This document shows positions 7,865-16,100 of a stretch of 64,000 nt of DNA, piece by piece. The translations under genes were made by a program, and so were the position numbers. Every line of letters starts with the position of its first letter. Position 1 is the stretch's first letter. The stretch spans positions 14,923 to 78,922 of the forward strand of contig JBGAPI010000022.1 of the NCBI GenBank assembly GCA_044221335.1, read 5' to 3'. Source of the DNA: JBGAPI01 sp044221335 (GTDB taxonomy: Bacteria > Pseudomonadota > Gammaproteobacteria > Xanthomonadales > Ahniellaceae). The notes under the pieces were generated by a model. That model was not told the origin of the DNA. It worked only from the letters and a program-made list of their open reading frames with translations, and did not search any database.

Positions 7865-9937
7865 ATGGACCAGGACCTCCCCCTGCGGCGACGCGACCGG
7901 CTGAGCACCCGCCTGATCGTCGCGGTGATGGGCTGGGCGCTGCTGATCGGCGCGATCCTCGCCGTGGCCCAGACCGCGATCGACGCCCGCGCGCAGAGCC
8001 GCGAGCTCGATCGCTCCGCCCACCAGGCGCTGGAGGCCCTGAAGCAGGCCGCGGTCGAGGCGGTCTACGAGATCGACCGGCGGCTCGCCGACCAGGTCCT
8101 GAACGGCCTCTCGGCCTTTCCCGGCGTCGACCGCGCCGAGCTGATCATGCAGCCGGACGTCGTGCTCGCGCAGCACCTCGGCGTGCGCGAAAACCACGAC
8201 TGGCGCTTCCTCACCGACCCGCTGTTCGGCCAGGAGCGCACCTATGCCGTCGACCTGCCCGACCCGCGCAGCGACGCCAAGCTCGGCGAACTCCGGATCA
8301 GCATCGACACCTGCCAGTTCGGTCGCGCTTTCCTGGAGCGCTCGCTGATTTCGCTGGCGACCAGCCTGCTGTGGGCGATGCTGCTCGGCCTGGTGCTGCT
8401 GGTCGTGGTGCATCTCAAGGTGACCCGGCCGCTCGAGCACCTGGTCGACACCCTCGATCGTGCCGGCGGCCGCGCGCTGGAGTCGCTCCGGATCGACGAA
8501 CCGCCGGGCCACGGGCGCGACGAGCTCGGCCGCCTCGCGGCCTCGACCAACCGCCTGCTGGCCGCCGTCCGCGAGAGCTATGCGCGGCGCACCGAGGCCG
8601 AGGCGCGGGCCAGTTTCCTGTCGCAGTACGACGATCTCACCGGCCTGCCGAACCGGCGGCTGTTCATGACCCGGCTGTCGCACGCGATCGTGACCGCGGC
8701 GCCGCGCGGCGAGCCGCTCGCGGTGGTGCTGATCGACCTGCGCGAGTTCCGCGAGATCAACCGGCTGCACGGCAACAGCGTCGGCGACGAGGTGCTGCGA
8801 CAGGTGGCGCGGCGGCTCGAGGCGGCCGCCGGGGCCGGCGCCTTCCTCGCCCGCCTCGGGCAGGACGTGTTCACGCTGCTCTGCCGCGAAGGTGCCGGCC
8901 GCGCCGCGATCGACACGCTGATCGCCGGGCTGACCGACGACTTCGGCCAGCCGCTGACGGTCGGCACGAAGCAGATGCTGCTGTCCGCATGGATCGGCGT
9001 CGCGCTATACCCGGACGACGCCGTCGACGCCGAGCAGCTGATCCAGAACGCGGAATCCGCCCTTTCCCACGCCAAGCGCAGCGGCGACAACGGCGTCCGC
9101 TTCTTCGAGGCCGGCAACGACGACGAGGGGGCGACCCGCAAGCAGTTGTCGAACGACCTGCGCCGCCAGGACCTCGCCGCGCAGCTGCACCTGGTGTACG
9201 AACCGCAGATCGCCGCCGACAGCGGCCGGGTGGTCGGCGTCGAGACCCTGATCCGCTGGCGTCATCCGGAATTCGGCCTGCTGCGCCCGGCAAGTTTCAT
9301 CCGGCTCGCGGAAGAGAACGGCGCGATCCACACGATCGGCAACTTCGTGCTGCGCCAGGCCTGCGCCAAGGTGATGGCGTGGCGGCTGGCGCTGGGCGAG
9401 CCGCTGTGCGTCGCGGTCAACGTCTCCGCGACCCAGCTGCGGCGCGGCCATCTCGACGCGGCGGTCGCGCGGCTGCTGGAAACCATGGCGCTGCCGCCGG
9501 AGGCACTGGAGCTGGAAATCACCGAGACCGCGATCGTCGAGAACATCCAGATCGCGACCGACGTGCTGCACCGGGTGCGCGAACTCGGCGTCGGCATCTC
9601 GATCGACGACTTCGGCACCGGCCACGCCTCGCTCGGCTACCTGAAGCAGCTGCCGGTGACCAAGCTGAAGATCGACATGAGCTTCGTCCGCGACCTGCTG
9701 ACGGACGCCAACGACGCGACCATCGTGCGGGCCATCGTCAGCCTCGGCCACAGCCTCGGCCTGACGGTCACTGCCGAGGGCATCGAGTCGACGGCGCAGC
9801 GCGACATGCTGGTCCAGCTCGGCTGCGACACCCTGCAGGGGGCGCTGTTCGGCATCGGGCTCGAAGAGGACGAACTGCTGACGCGGGTACGCACGCGGCG
9901 CTTCGGAGACTCGCATCTCGACCTCTTGCGAACCTGA
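7865..9937 (+). CDS. Membrane c-di-GMP protein: HAMP, degenerate GGDEF, EAL phosphodiesterase
   Basis: A 690-residue inner-membrane protein. Two membrane segments (about 17-37 and 161-184) bracket a ~120-residue periplasmic sensor, followed by a HAMP-like linker (185-245), GGDEF domain (250-410) and EAL domain (435-680). The GGDEF active-site motif is GQDVF (332-336), so cyclase activity is unlikely. The EAL domain keeps the signature as ETL (460-462), AVNVSA, ITETA, DDFGTG (581-586) and LKID, which are consistent with hydrolysis of c-di-GMP. The usual QG-YF-RP motif near the end is replaced by QGALFGIGLEED. The ATG at 7865 is the first start that gives a normal N-terminus. It is transcribed alone, divergent from the secreted hydrolase. 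Confidence 0.9.
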   Translation: MDQDLPLRRRDRLSTRLIVAVMGWALLIGAILAVAQTAIDARAQSRELDRSAHQALEALKQAAVEAVYEIDRRLADQVLNGLSAFPGVDRAELIMQPDVVLAQHLGVRENHDWRFLTDPLFGQERTYAVDLPDPRSDAKLGELRISIDTCQFGRAFLERSLISLATSLLWAMLLGLVLLVVVHLKVTRPLEHLVDTLDRAGGRALESLRIDEPPGHGRDELGRLAASTNRLLAAVRESYARRTEAEARASFLSQYDDLTGLPNRRLFMTRLSHAIVTAAPRGEPLAVVLIDLREFREINRLHGNSVGDEVLRQVARRLEAAAGAGAFLARLGQDVFTLLCREGAGRAAIDTLIAGLTDDFGQPLTVGTKQMLLSAWIGVALYPDDAVDAEQLIQNAESALSHAKRSGDNGVRFFEAGNDDEGATRKQLSNDLRRQDLAAQLHLVYEPQIAADSGRVVGVETLIRWRHPEFGLLRPASFIRLAEENGAIHTIGNFVLRQACAKVMAWRLALGEPLCVAVNVSATQLRRGHLDAAVARLLETMALPPEALELEITETAIVENIQIATDVLHRVRELGVGISIDDFGTGHASLGYLKQLPVTKLKIDMSFVRDLLTDANDATIVRAIVSLGHSLGLTVTAEGIESTAQRDMLVQLGCDTLQGALFGIGLEEDELLTRVRTRRFGDSHLDLLRT

Positions 9938-10009
9938 CGACGCGGATGTCGTGGGAGGGGTCAGCCCCGATCGCGCGCCGGGTAGCCCCGCGTGGGACTT
10001 GCGAAAACT

Positions 10010-10125
10010 CCCGTCATTGCGAGGAGGAGCGCAGCGACGACGAAGCGAGCCAGTGACCTTGCTTCTTGCGGTCCACGCCACGGAGCGACGGCACTGGATT
10101 GCTTCGCTGCGCTCGCAATGACGGG
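10010..10125. repeat. Dispersed inverted repeat, copy 1
   Basis: The left arm starts CCCGTCATTGCGAG and the right arm ends GCTTCGCTGCGCTCGCAATGACGGG style, so the two ends are inverted copies around a ~45-base centre. The same element occurs at 12950-13055 and 53177-53279. In this copy the left arm carries an extra GAGGAGC/GACGAC insertion. No open reading frame lies inside. It sits downstream of the GGDEF/EAL gene and of the leftward binding-protein gene, between two 3' ends. Confidence 0.85.
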
Positions 10126-10192
10126 CGATGGGCACGACCGGGTCGGGGCTCGCGCCCCTCGGTCGTCGGGGCTTTTGCTCCTCCCGCGAGGG

Positions 10193-10972
10193 CTACTTCG
10201 TGATCGCCGGAAAGCCCTGCGACGCCCGGATCTTCGCCACGCTGCCGTCGGCGACGATCTCGGCGATGCCTTCGTCGCACTTCCCGCGCAGCCCATCGGC
10301 GGCGGCGGCGCGCTTCGAATAGGCGATGTAAAGCGGTTTGTCCTCGATCGAGGGCTCCACGGCCGCGAGCGCATCCCCGAAGCTCGCCATGTCGGTCTTC
10401 AGGATGTGCTCGGCCACCATCCGGTCGATGAACACCAGGTCGACGCGGCGGTAGAACAGCTTGCGCAGGTTGCTCTCGTCGCTGGTCGTTTCTTCCTTCG
10501 TGAGGTAGGTCGCAGCGTCGAAGACCGGGTTGTTGAGGTAGCCGCGCACGACACCGACCTTGTAGCTCGCGATGCTGCGGAACGCGGCATCGAGGTCGGC
10601 ATGCGGATCGACGCCGTAGCGGATGCCGCGGTCGCGGCGGGCATACAGCGCCACCGGGCCGCCGGGAATCGGCGCCGAGAACACGAAGTCGGTCTTCCGC
10701 GACTCGTCGTAGTACTCGGGGAAGAGGCCGTGGTAGTCGCCGCGACGCGCAAGCTCCAGCGCACGCGCCCAGGGCAGGAAGTCGATCTCCACCGCGACGC
10801 CACGCCGGGCACACGCGGCGCGCACGACGGCCGCGGCATAGCCCTGGTCCGGCAACCCGGCACCGACGTAGGGTTCCCATTCGAGGCTCGCGAGCCTCAA
10901 GGTATCCGCCGACGCGGACACCGCCGTGAAGAGCGAGAACAGGATCAGGATCAGCAAGGGCATCCGGTTCAT
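10193..10972 (-). CDS. Orphan periplasmic solute-binding protein (family 3 type)
   Basis: A 259-residue secreted protein. Residues 1-22 are a signal peptide ending SASA; the mature protein begins DTLRLASLEWEPYVG, the standard opening of family 3 (polar amino acid) binding proteins, and continues with the two-lobe layout (LPWARALELARRGDY, then KVGVVRGYL). No permease or ATPase gene is adjacent, so it may serve a transporter encoded elsewhere or act as a stand-alone sensor or scavenger protein. ATG 10972 has AAGGGTG at normal spacing. The gene is preceded upstream by the PhnA-like gene in the same direction, about 100 bases away, which does not suggest a shared task. Confidence 0.85.
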   Translation of the reverse strand: MNRMPLLILILFSLFTAVSASADTLRLASLEWEPYVGAGLPDQGYAAAVVRAACARRGVAVEIDFLPWARALELARRGDYHGLFPEYYDESRKTDFVFSAPIPGGPVALYARRDRGIRYGVDPHADLDAAFRSIASYKVGVVRGYLNNPVFDAATYLTKEETTSDESNLRKLFYRRVDLVFIDRMVAEHILKTDMASFGDALAAVEPSIEDKPLYIAYSKRAAAADGLRGKCDEGIAEIVADGSVAKIRASQGFPAITK

Positions 10973-11069
10973 GCGATCACCCTTTCGATGACGATTCGAT
11001 TCTAGCCACTCGCCCTCCGGGTGGCGTCACTTTTCGAGTCCGGATGTCGATTCGCAGGGCGCGAAATCC

Positions 11070-11405
11070 TCAAGCTTTCTTTAGGAACTCGGACTTCAGC
11101 ATCATCGCCGAACCGTCGACCTTGCCCTCGACATCATGGTCGCCACCGACCACGCGGATCTTCCGGACCTTGGTGCCCTGCTTGATCACCTGCGAGGAAC
11201 CGCGCACCTTCAGGTCCTTGATCAGCACCACGTCGTCACCGTCGGCGAGCACCGTACCGTGGGCGTCCTTGACCACGATCGCGTCGTCATCGACCGTCGC
11301 TGCCGCGGGATTCCATTCGTGGGCACAGTCCGGGCAGATCAGGAGATCGCCGTCGGGATAGGTGTTCTCGCCCTGGCACTTCGGGCAGTTCGGCAACGAC
11401 TCCAT
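11070..11405 (-). CDS. yjdM: PhnA/YjdM family zinc-ribbon protein
   Basis: A 111-residue protein, the same length as E. coli YjdM (formerly PhnA). The N-terminus has a zinc ribbon with CPKC and CPDC at about residues 7-27. The C-terminal SH3-like domain reads VVLIKDLKVRGSSQVIKQGTK and ends with GKVDGSAMMLKSEFLKK, both typical of the family. The name came from an alkylphosphonate operon, but the protein is not needed for phosphonate use and its biochemical role is unsettled. No phosphonate genes are nearby. ATG 11405 is preceded by AGGAG at ideal spacing. Confidence 0.92.
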   Translation of the reverse strand: MESLPNCPKCQGENTYPDGDLLICPDCAHEWNPAAATVDDDAIVVKDAHGTVLADGDDVVLIKDLKVRGSSQVIKQGTKVRKIRVVGGDHDVEGKVDGSAMMLKSEFLKKA

Positions 11406-11461
11406 GGGGTTCTCCTCGGTGAAACCGGCCATTGTACGCGCCGTTCGCGACGATCCGGAAC

Positions 11462-11947
11462 TCAGCCGAGCTCCAGTGCCATGAAGCGCGCGCCGGCGAT
11501 CGGATTGAAGACGTAGGGATCGACGTCGCGGAAGCCCAGAGCGACGTACAGGGCCTGCGCCGATCGCATCGTCGGCAGCGTGTCGAGGCAGATTCGACCA
11601 TAACCGGCGGCCTTCGCCTCGGCGATGAGCTGTTCGACCAGGCGACGCCCGAGCCGGCCGCCACGGGCCTTGGGCGAGACATAGAGGCGCTTCATCTCGG
11701 CGGTAGAAGGGTCGATGCGCCGCAGGGCCACACATGCCACCGCCACGGTGCCATCGCGGGCGAGCAAGAGGCGGCCCTCGGGAGGCGCGTACTTGCCGGG
11801 AAGCGTGGCGAGCTCGCTGTCGAAGTCCTGGAACGACAGGTCAATGCCGAGACTGTCGGCATAGGCCTCGAAGAGCAACCGCAGCCCAGGCAGATCCTGG
11901 GGGATGCGCGCCGGACCGATGTCGATGGCGTTCGGATCGACGTGCAC
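11462..11947 (-). CDS. GNAT family N-acetyltransferase
   Basis: A 161-residue acetyltransferase. The acetyl-CoA binding core is clear: AEMKRLYVSPKARGGRLGRRLVEQLI carries the R/Q-x-x-G-x-G/A loop in the form ARGGRLG, and the C-terminal part ends in ALYVALGFRDVDPYVFNP, typical of the fold. The early motif LGIDLSFQDFDSEL is shared by a subgroup that acts on unknown small substrates. The frame stays open further upstream, but the GTG at 11947 is the likely start because an exceptionally complete Shine-Dalgarno (GGAGGTGATCC) lies just before it, and the N-terminus then matches the family. It is not obviously linked to its neighbours. Confidence 0.85.
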   Translation of the reverse strand: MHVDPNAIDIGPARIPQDLPGLRLLFEAYADSLGIDLSFQDFDSELATLPGKYAPPEGRLLLARDGTVAVACVALRRIDPSTAEMKRLYVSPKARGGRLGRRLVEQLIAEAKAAGYGRICLDTLPTMRSAQALYVALGFRDVDPYVFNPIAGARFMALELG

Positions 11948-11951
11948 GATT

Positions 11952-11962
11952 GGATCACCTCC
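11952..11962 (-). promoter_or_regulatory. Near-perfect Shine-Dalgarno that fixes the GNAT start
   Basis: On the minus strand the 11 bases GGAGGTGATCC are an extended complement of the 16S rRNA 3' end. They lie about 4 bases before GTG 11947 when counted from the end of the pairing, or 10 counted from GGAGG. This places the start there rather than at the far-upstream ATG at 12019. Confidence 0.75.
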
Positions 11963-12061
11963 ATCCAGCCGAACCTGCCGTGCGACGGACTTCGCATTGA
12001 CGACCCCGTCGCGCGGCACCTGACGGCCACGTTCTTCCCGCTTTCGCCGCGAGAAGCACGC

Positions 12062-12250
12062 TCAGAGCCGCATGTCCCGCGCGATGGTCGTTCCCCGCTC
12101 CGGCCACCGCGGACACAGCAGTTCGACCGTCGCCATCAGGTCCCAGAACTCCCGCCAGGGATCGACGTCGCGGTGAAACTCGTGGGGCAGTCCGCCGTCG
12201 GCGAACAGGGGGATCGGCGCCGGTCGGCGGGCGTGGCTGCCGTCAGTCAT
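12062..12250 (-). CDS. Small hypothetical protein coupled to a nucleotidyltransferase
   Basis: A 62-residue protein with no signal peptide or membrane segment. Its composition looks genuine rather than shadow-like (DPWREFWDLMATVELLCPRWPERG), and GAGG lies 6 bases before the ATG at 12250. The ATG overlaps the end of the nucleotidyltransferase gene by 8 bases, which suggests coupled translation. I do not recognise a family. The pairing of a nucleotidyltransferase with a short downstream partner recalls minimal nucleotidyltransferase or toxin-antitoxin pairs, but nothing in this sequence proves that role. Confidence 0.6.
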   Translation of the reverse strand: MTDGSHARRPAPIPLFADGGLPHEFHRDVDPWREFWDLMATVELLCPRWPERGTTIARDMRL

Positions 12251-12776
12251 GTCCGGCCTCGCGCCACAGGGTATCGAGCATCTCGCCGCGGCCGAACAGC
12301 GCGAAGTGCTCGGCCATCGCGAGGCGATTCAGCCGCTGGCCGTGCAGGCGCAGCAGCTGGCGGATGTCGTCGAGGTCGCGCAGCCGCTTCGGATCATTGA
12401 CCAGGGCCTGGAGCTTGAACGCGATCAGCGCCTCCACCGACACCGTGGGCATCTTGCCGAGGCCCGTGTCGACGTGGTCCGCGCCGGCGAGGAATTCGCG
12501 CGCCAGCGGACGCCGCGCGTAGAGCACGTCGAGACGCTGGTCGCCGCGCACGAAGTTGGCGACGTCGTCGCTGCGATGGATGCAGGAGTAGCCGAGCTCC
12601 CCGACCGTGTTCTCGACGGTGTTGCGGTCGGATTCGTCGACGAGGATGTCCACATCGCTGGTCGCCCGGACGAGACCGCGCGCGACACCGGCGAGTCCGC
12701 CGATCACCGCGGTGCGCACGCGGCGCTCTCCGAGGCGGTCGAGGATCTGGCGGAGTTGTTCGCCGAGGCGGCTCAT
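12243..12776 (-). CDS. Nucleotidyltransferase-fold protein
   Basis: A 177-residue protein with a pol-beta-like nucleotidyltransferase core. The GG motif is in VIGGLAGVARGL, followed by the T-S-D-V-D-I metal-binding motif (RATSDVDILVD) and a third carboxylate candidate in DQRLDVLYARRP. The helical C-terminus (VSVEALIAFKLQAL, then DLDDIRQLLR) resembles the AbiEii/DUF6036 type of nucleotidyltransferases, several of which act as toxins or in phage defence. ATG 12776 has no convincing ribosome site. It overlaps the small gene downstream by 8 bases. Substrate and activity are unknown; one of the dispersed inverted repeats lies about 170 bases upstream. Confidence 0.75.
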   Translation of the reverse strand: MSRLGEQLRQILDRLGERRVRTAVIGGLAGVARGLVRATSDVDILVDESDRNTVENTVGELGYSCIHRSDDVANFVRGDQRLDVLYARRPLAREFLAGADHVDTGLGKMPTVSVEALIAFKLQALVNDPKRLRDLDDIRQLLRLHGQRLNRLAMAEHFALFGRGEMLDTLWREAGHD

Positions 12777-13177
12777 TTCAGCGGGGGCGAGTTGGTTTGG
12801 GCTGGGAGCTGGGGGCTGGGGGCGGGGGGCAACGGGCAGAGGGCAGAAACCTTGTGATGAATTGGAACGTTGATGCGCGGTGGCGTCGTTCGACGTAAAC
12901 GGCTCGGGGATTGGGGCCCAGGGCCCAGAAATGCGAAAACCCGTCATTGCGAGCGCAGCGAAGCAATCCAGCGCCTTTGCTCTTCGTCGCGCCAGAGCCA
13001 AAGCAAAGGCGCTGGATTGCTTCGTCGTCGCTGCGCTCCTCCTCGCGATGACGGGGACCGAGGGAACACGGCCTTTCCCCTGCCCTGAGTCGTGAGCCCC
13101 GAGTTCCAACGAAGCGAAGGCCCAAGCCCAAGAACCGAACCCGCAAGTTTCAGCCCTCAGCCCTCAGCCCCGCCAAA
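12777..13177. other. 400-base gene-free region with repeats
   Basis: Between the nucleotidyltransferase start and the icmF stop there is no credible gene. It holds a G-rich run of short imperfect copies (GGGCTGGGAGCTGGGGGCTG, about 12793-12830), the second dispersed inverted repeat (12950-13055) and a short tandem TCAGCCC array (about 13150-13172). No clear promoter was recognised. Confidence 0.6.
12950..13055. repeat. Dispersed inverted repeat, copy 2
   Basis: The ends are CCCGTCATTGCGAGCGCAGC and, inverted, GCTGCGCTCCTCCTCGCGAT then GACGGG. The inner arms GCAATCCAGCGCCTTTGC and GCAAAGGCGCTGGATTGC are perfect inverted copies (12964-12980 and 13003-13020 region), so the RNA or single strand could fold into one long stem with a short loop. 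It is the best preserved of the three copies in the window. Confidence 0.88.
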
Positions 13178-16100
13178 TCACATATTCCGCCGATACTCGC
13201 CGCCGACGTCGTACAACGCACGGCTGATCTGCCCCAGCGAGTTGTACTGCACCGCCTCGATCAGCGCCGCGAACACGTTCTGCCGCGCACGCGCCGTGGC
13301 CTGCAGCGTCGCCAGCGAACCGGCGGCCGACGGCGCGGACAGGCGCGCATTGCGCAGCGTTCGGAAGGCGCCGACGTTGCCGATCTGCTGGCCCTTCTCC
13401 TCCGGGGTCGAGCGGATCAGCTCGATCGTCGTGGTGATGTCGCCGCCGTGCTCCTTCGGCAGGAAGGTGTTGACGCCGATCAGCGGCAGCGAGCCATCGT
13501 GCTTCTTCTGCTCGTAGTACAGAGACTCTTCCTGGATCTTGCTGCGCTGGTACATGGTGTCCATCGCGCCGAGCACGCCGCCGCGCTCGGAGATCGCCTC
13601 GAACTCCTTGTACACCGCCTCCTCGACGATGTCGGTCAGCGCCTCGACGATGAAGCTGCCCTGCCAGGGGTTCTCGCAGAAGTTGAGGCCCAGTTCCTTG
13701 TTGATGATCATCTGGATCGCCACGGCGCGACGCACAGACTCCTCGGTCGGCGTGGTGATCGCCTCGTCGTAGGCGTTGGTGTGCAGGCTGTTGCAGTTGT
13801 CGAACAGCGCGTACAGCGCCTGCAGCGTGGTGCGAATGTCGTTGAACTGGATCTCCTGGGCGTGCAGCGAGCGGCCCGAGGTCTGGATGTGGTACTTCAT
13901 CATCTGGCTGCGCGGATCGGCGCCGTAGCGCTCGCGCATCGCGCGCGCCCAGATCCGCCGCGCCACGCGGCCGATCGCGGTGTACTCCGGGTCCATGCCG
14001 TTCGAGAAGAAGAACGACAGGTTCGGCGCGAAGTCGTCGATCTTCATCCCGCGGGCGAGGTAGTACTCGACGATGGTGAAGCCGTTCGACAGCGTGAAGG
14101 CCAGCTGCGAGATCGGATTCGCGCCGGCCTCGGCGATGTGGTAGCCGCTGATCGAGACCGAGTAGAAGTTGCGGACGTTGTTCTCGACGAAGTACTGCTG
14201 GATGTCGCCCATCATCCTGAGCGCGAACTCGGTCGAGAAGATGCAGGTGTTCTGGGCCTGGTCTTCCTTGAAGATGTCGGCCTGTACGGTGCCGCGCACC
14301 GTCGACAGCGTGTCCTTCTTGATCTTCTCGTAGACCTCGGCCGGCACCACGTCGCGGCCGTTGACGCCGAGCAGCCCCAGGCCCAGCCCCTCGTTGCCGT
14401 TGGGCAGCATCCCGGCGTAGGTGGGGCGCTCGCGCCCCACGAACAGCGCCTCGATCTTCCGGTGCGCCTCGTCCCAGCGCGCGGGATCGGCCCTGAGGTA
14501 CTTCTCGACCTGCTGGTCGATGGCGGTGTTCATGAACATCGCCAGGATGATCGGCGCCGGGCCGTTGATCGTCATCGACACCGAGGTCGTCGGCGCGCAC
14601 AGGTCGAAGCCGGAGTAGAGCTTCTTCATGTCGTCGACGGTCGCGATCGACACGCCGGAGTTGCCGATCTTGCCGTAGATGTCCGGGCGTTCGGCCGGGT
14701 CCTCGCCGTACAGGGTGACGGAGTCGAACGCGGTCGACAGGCGCGCCGCCGGCAGGCCCTGGGAAAGGTAGTGGAAGCGGCGATTGGTCCGCTCCGGCGT
14801 GCCCTCGCCGGCGAACATCCGGATCGGATCCTCGCCGGTGCGGCGGTAGGGATAGACGCCCGCCGTGTAGGGGTAGGCGCCAGGCAGGTTCTCCTGGCGC
14901 AGGAACTTCAGCAGATCGCCCCAGTCGCGCAGCTTCGGCGCCGCGATCTTCGGGATCTTCTGGTGCGACAGCGAATCGCGGTAGTTCTGGCCCTTGATCT
15001 TCTTGCCGCGCACCTCGTAGACGAATTCCTCGTCGGTGATCGACGCCAGCCGCGCCGGCCACTCGCGGAGCAGGCGCAGCGACTCGCCGTCGAGATCGCC
15101 GAGCGCCGCGTTGTAGCGCTGCCGCAGCGTCAGCAGCGAGCGGTCGACGCCCTCGTCGCCCGGCAGCAGGTCGGCGCCCTCGTAGAACGCCAGCGCCACC
15201 GGCAGCTTCGGATCAGCCAGTTCCTTCAACACCTGCCAGCAGCTCTGCGCCCGACTGGCCGCCTCCGCCTGGCGCTCGGACTCGCGGTTCTGGCCGCGAC
15301 CGGACTCGGCGATCTCGGCGAGGTAGCGCGCCCGCGAACCCGGGATCAGCACGGTCGCGCGCGGCTCCTTCAGCGCGGTGTCGAGTTCCGGAACGAAGCT
15401 GCAGCGCTGCGTCGCGATCCCGCCCTCGCGCTGCGCGCCGAGCCTGGCGGTCAACAGCCGGCACAGGTTCACGAACATCCACGACAGGCCGGGGTCGTTG
15501 AACTGGCTCGCGATGGTCGGATAGACCGGCACCTGTTCGTCGGGCAGCTTGAACGCGGTGCGATTGCGCCGCCACTGCTTGCGCACGTCGCGCAGCGCAT
15601 CCTCGGCGCCGCGCTTGTCGAACTTGTTCAGCACGACCAGTTCGGCGAAGTCGAGCATGTCGATCTTCTCGAGCTGGCTCGCCGCGCCGTATTCGCTGGT
15701 CATCACGTACATCGGGAAGTCGACCAGGTCGACGATCGCCGAGTCGGACTGGCCGATGCCGGCGGTCTCCACGATGACGAGGTCGAAGCCGACGCCGCGC
15801 AGGAAGGCGATGCAGTCCTTCAGCATCACGCTGGTCGCGGCATGCTGGCGGCGGGTCGCCATCGAGCGCATGAACACCCGCTTCGAACGCAGCGAGTTCA
15901 TCCGAATGCGGTCGCCGAGCAGCGCGCCGCCGCTGCGGCGGCGGGTCGGGTCGACCGCGATCACCGCGATCCGCATCTCCGGGAAGCCCTGCAGGAATCG
16001 ATTCAGCAGTTCGTCGGTCACCGACGATTTGCCGGCGCCGCCGGTGCCGGTGATGCCGATCACCGGCGTCGACAGCGCCTTGGTGCCGGGGAAACGCGGG

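Noticed and set aside
10193..11405. Operon of PhnA-like and binding-protein genes as a phosphonate uptake set
   Set aside because: Family 3 binding proteins are not of the PhnD type, and no phosphonate genes are present.
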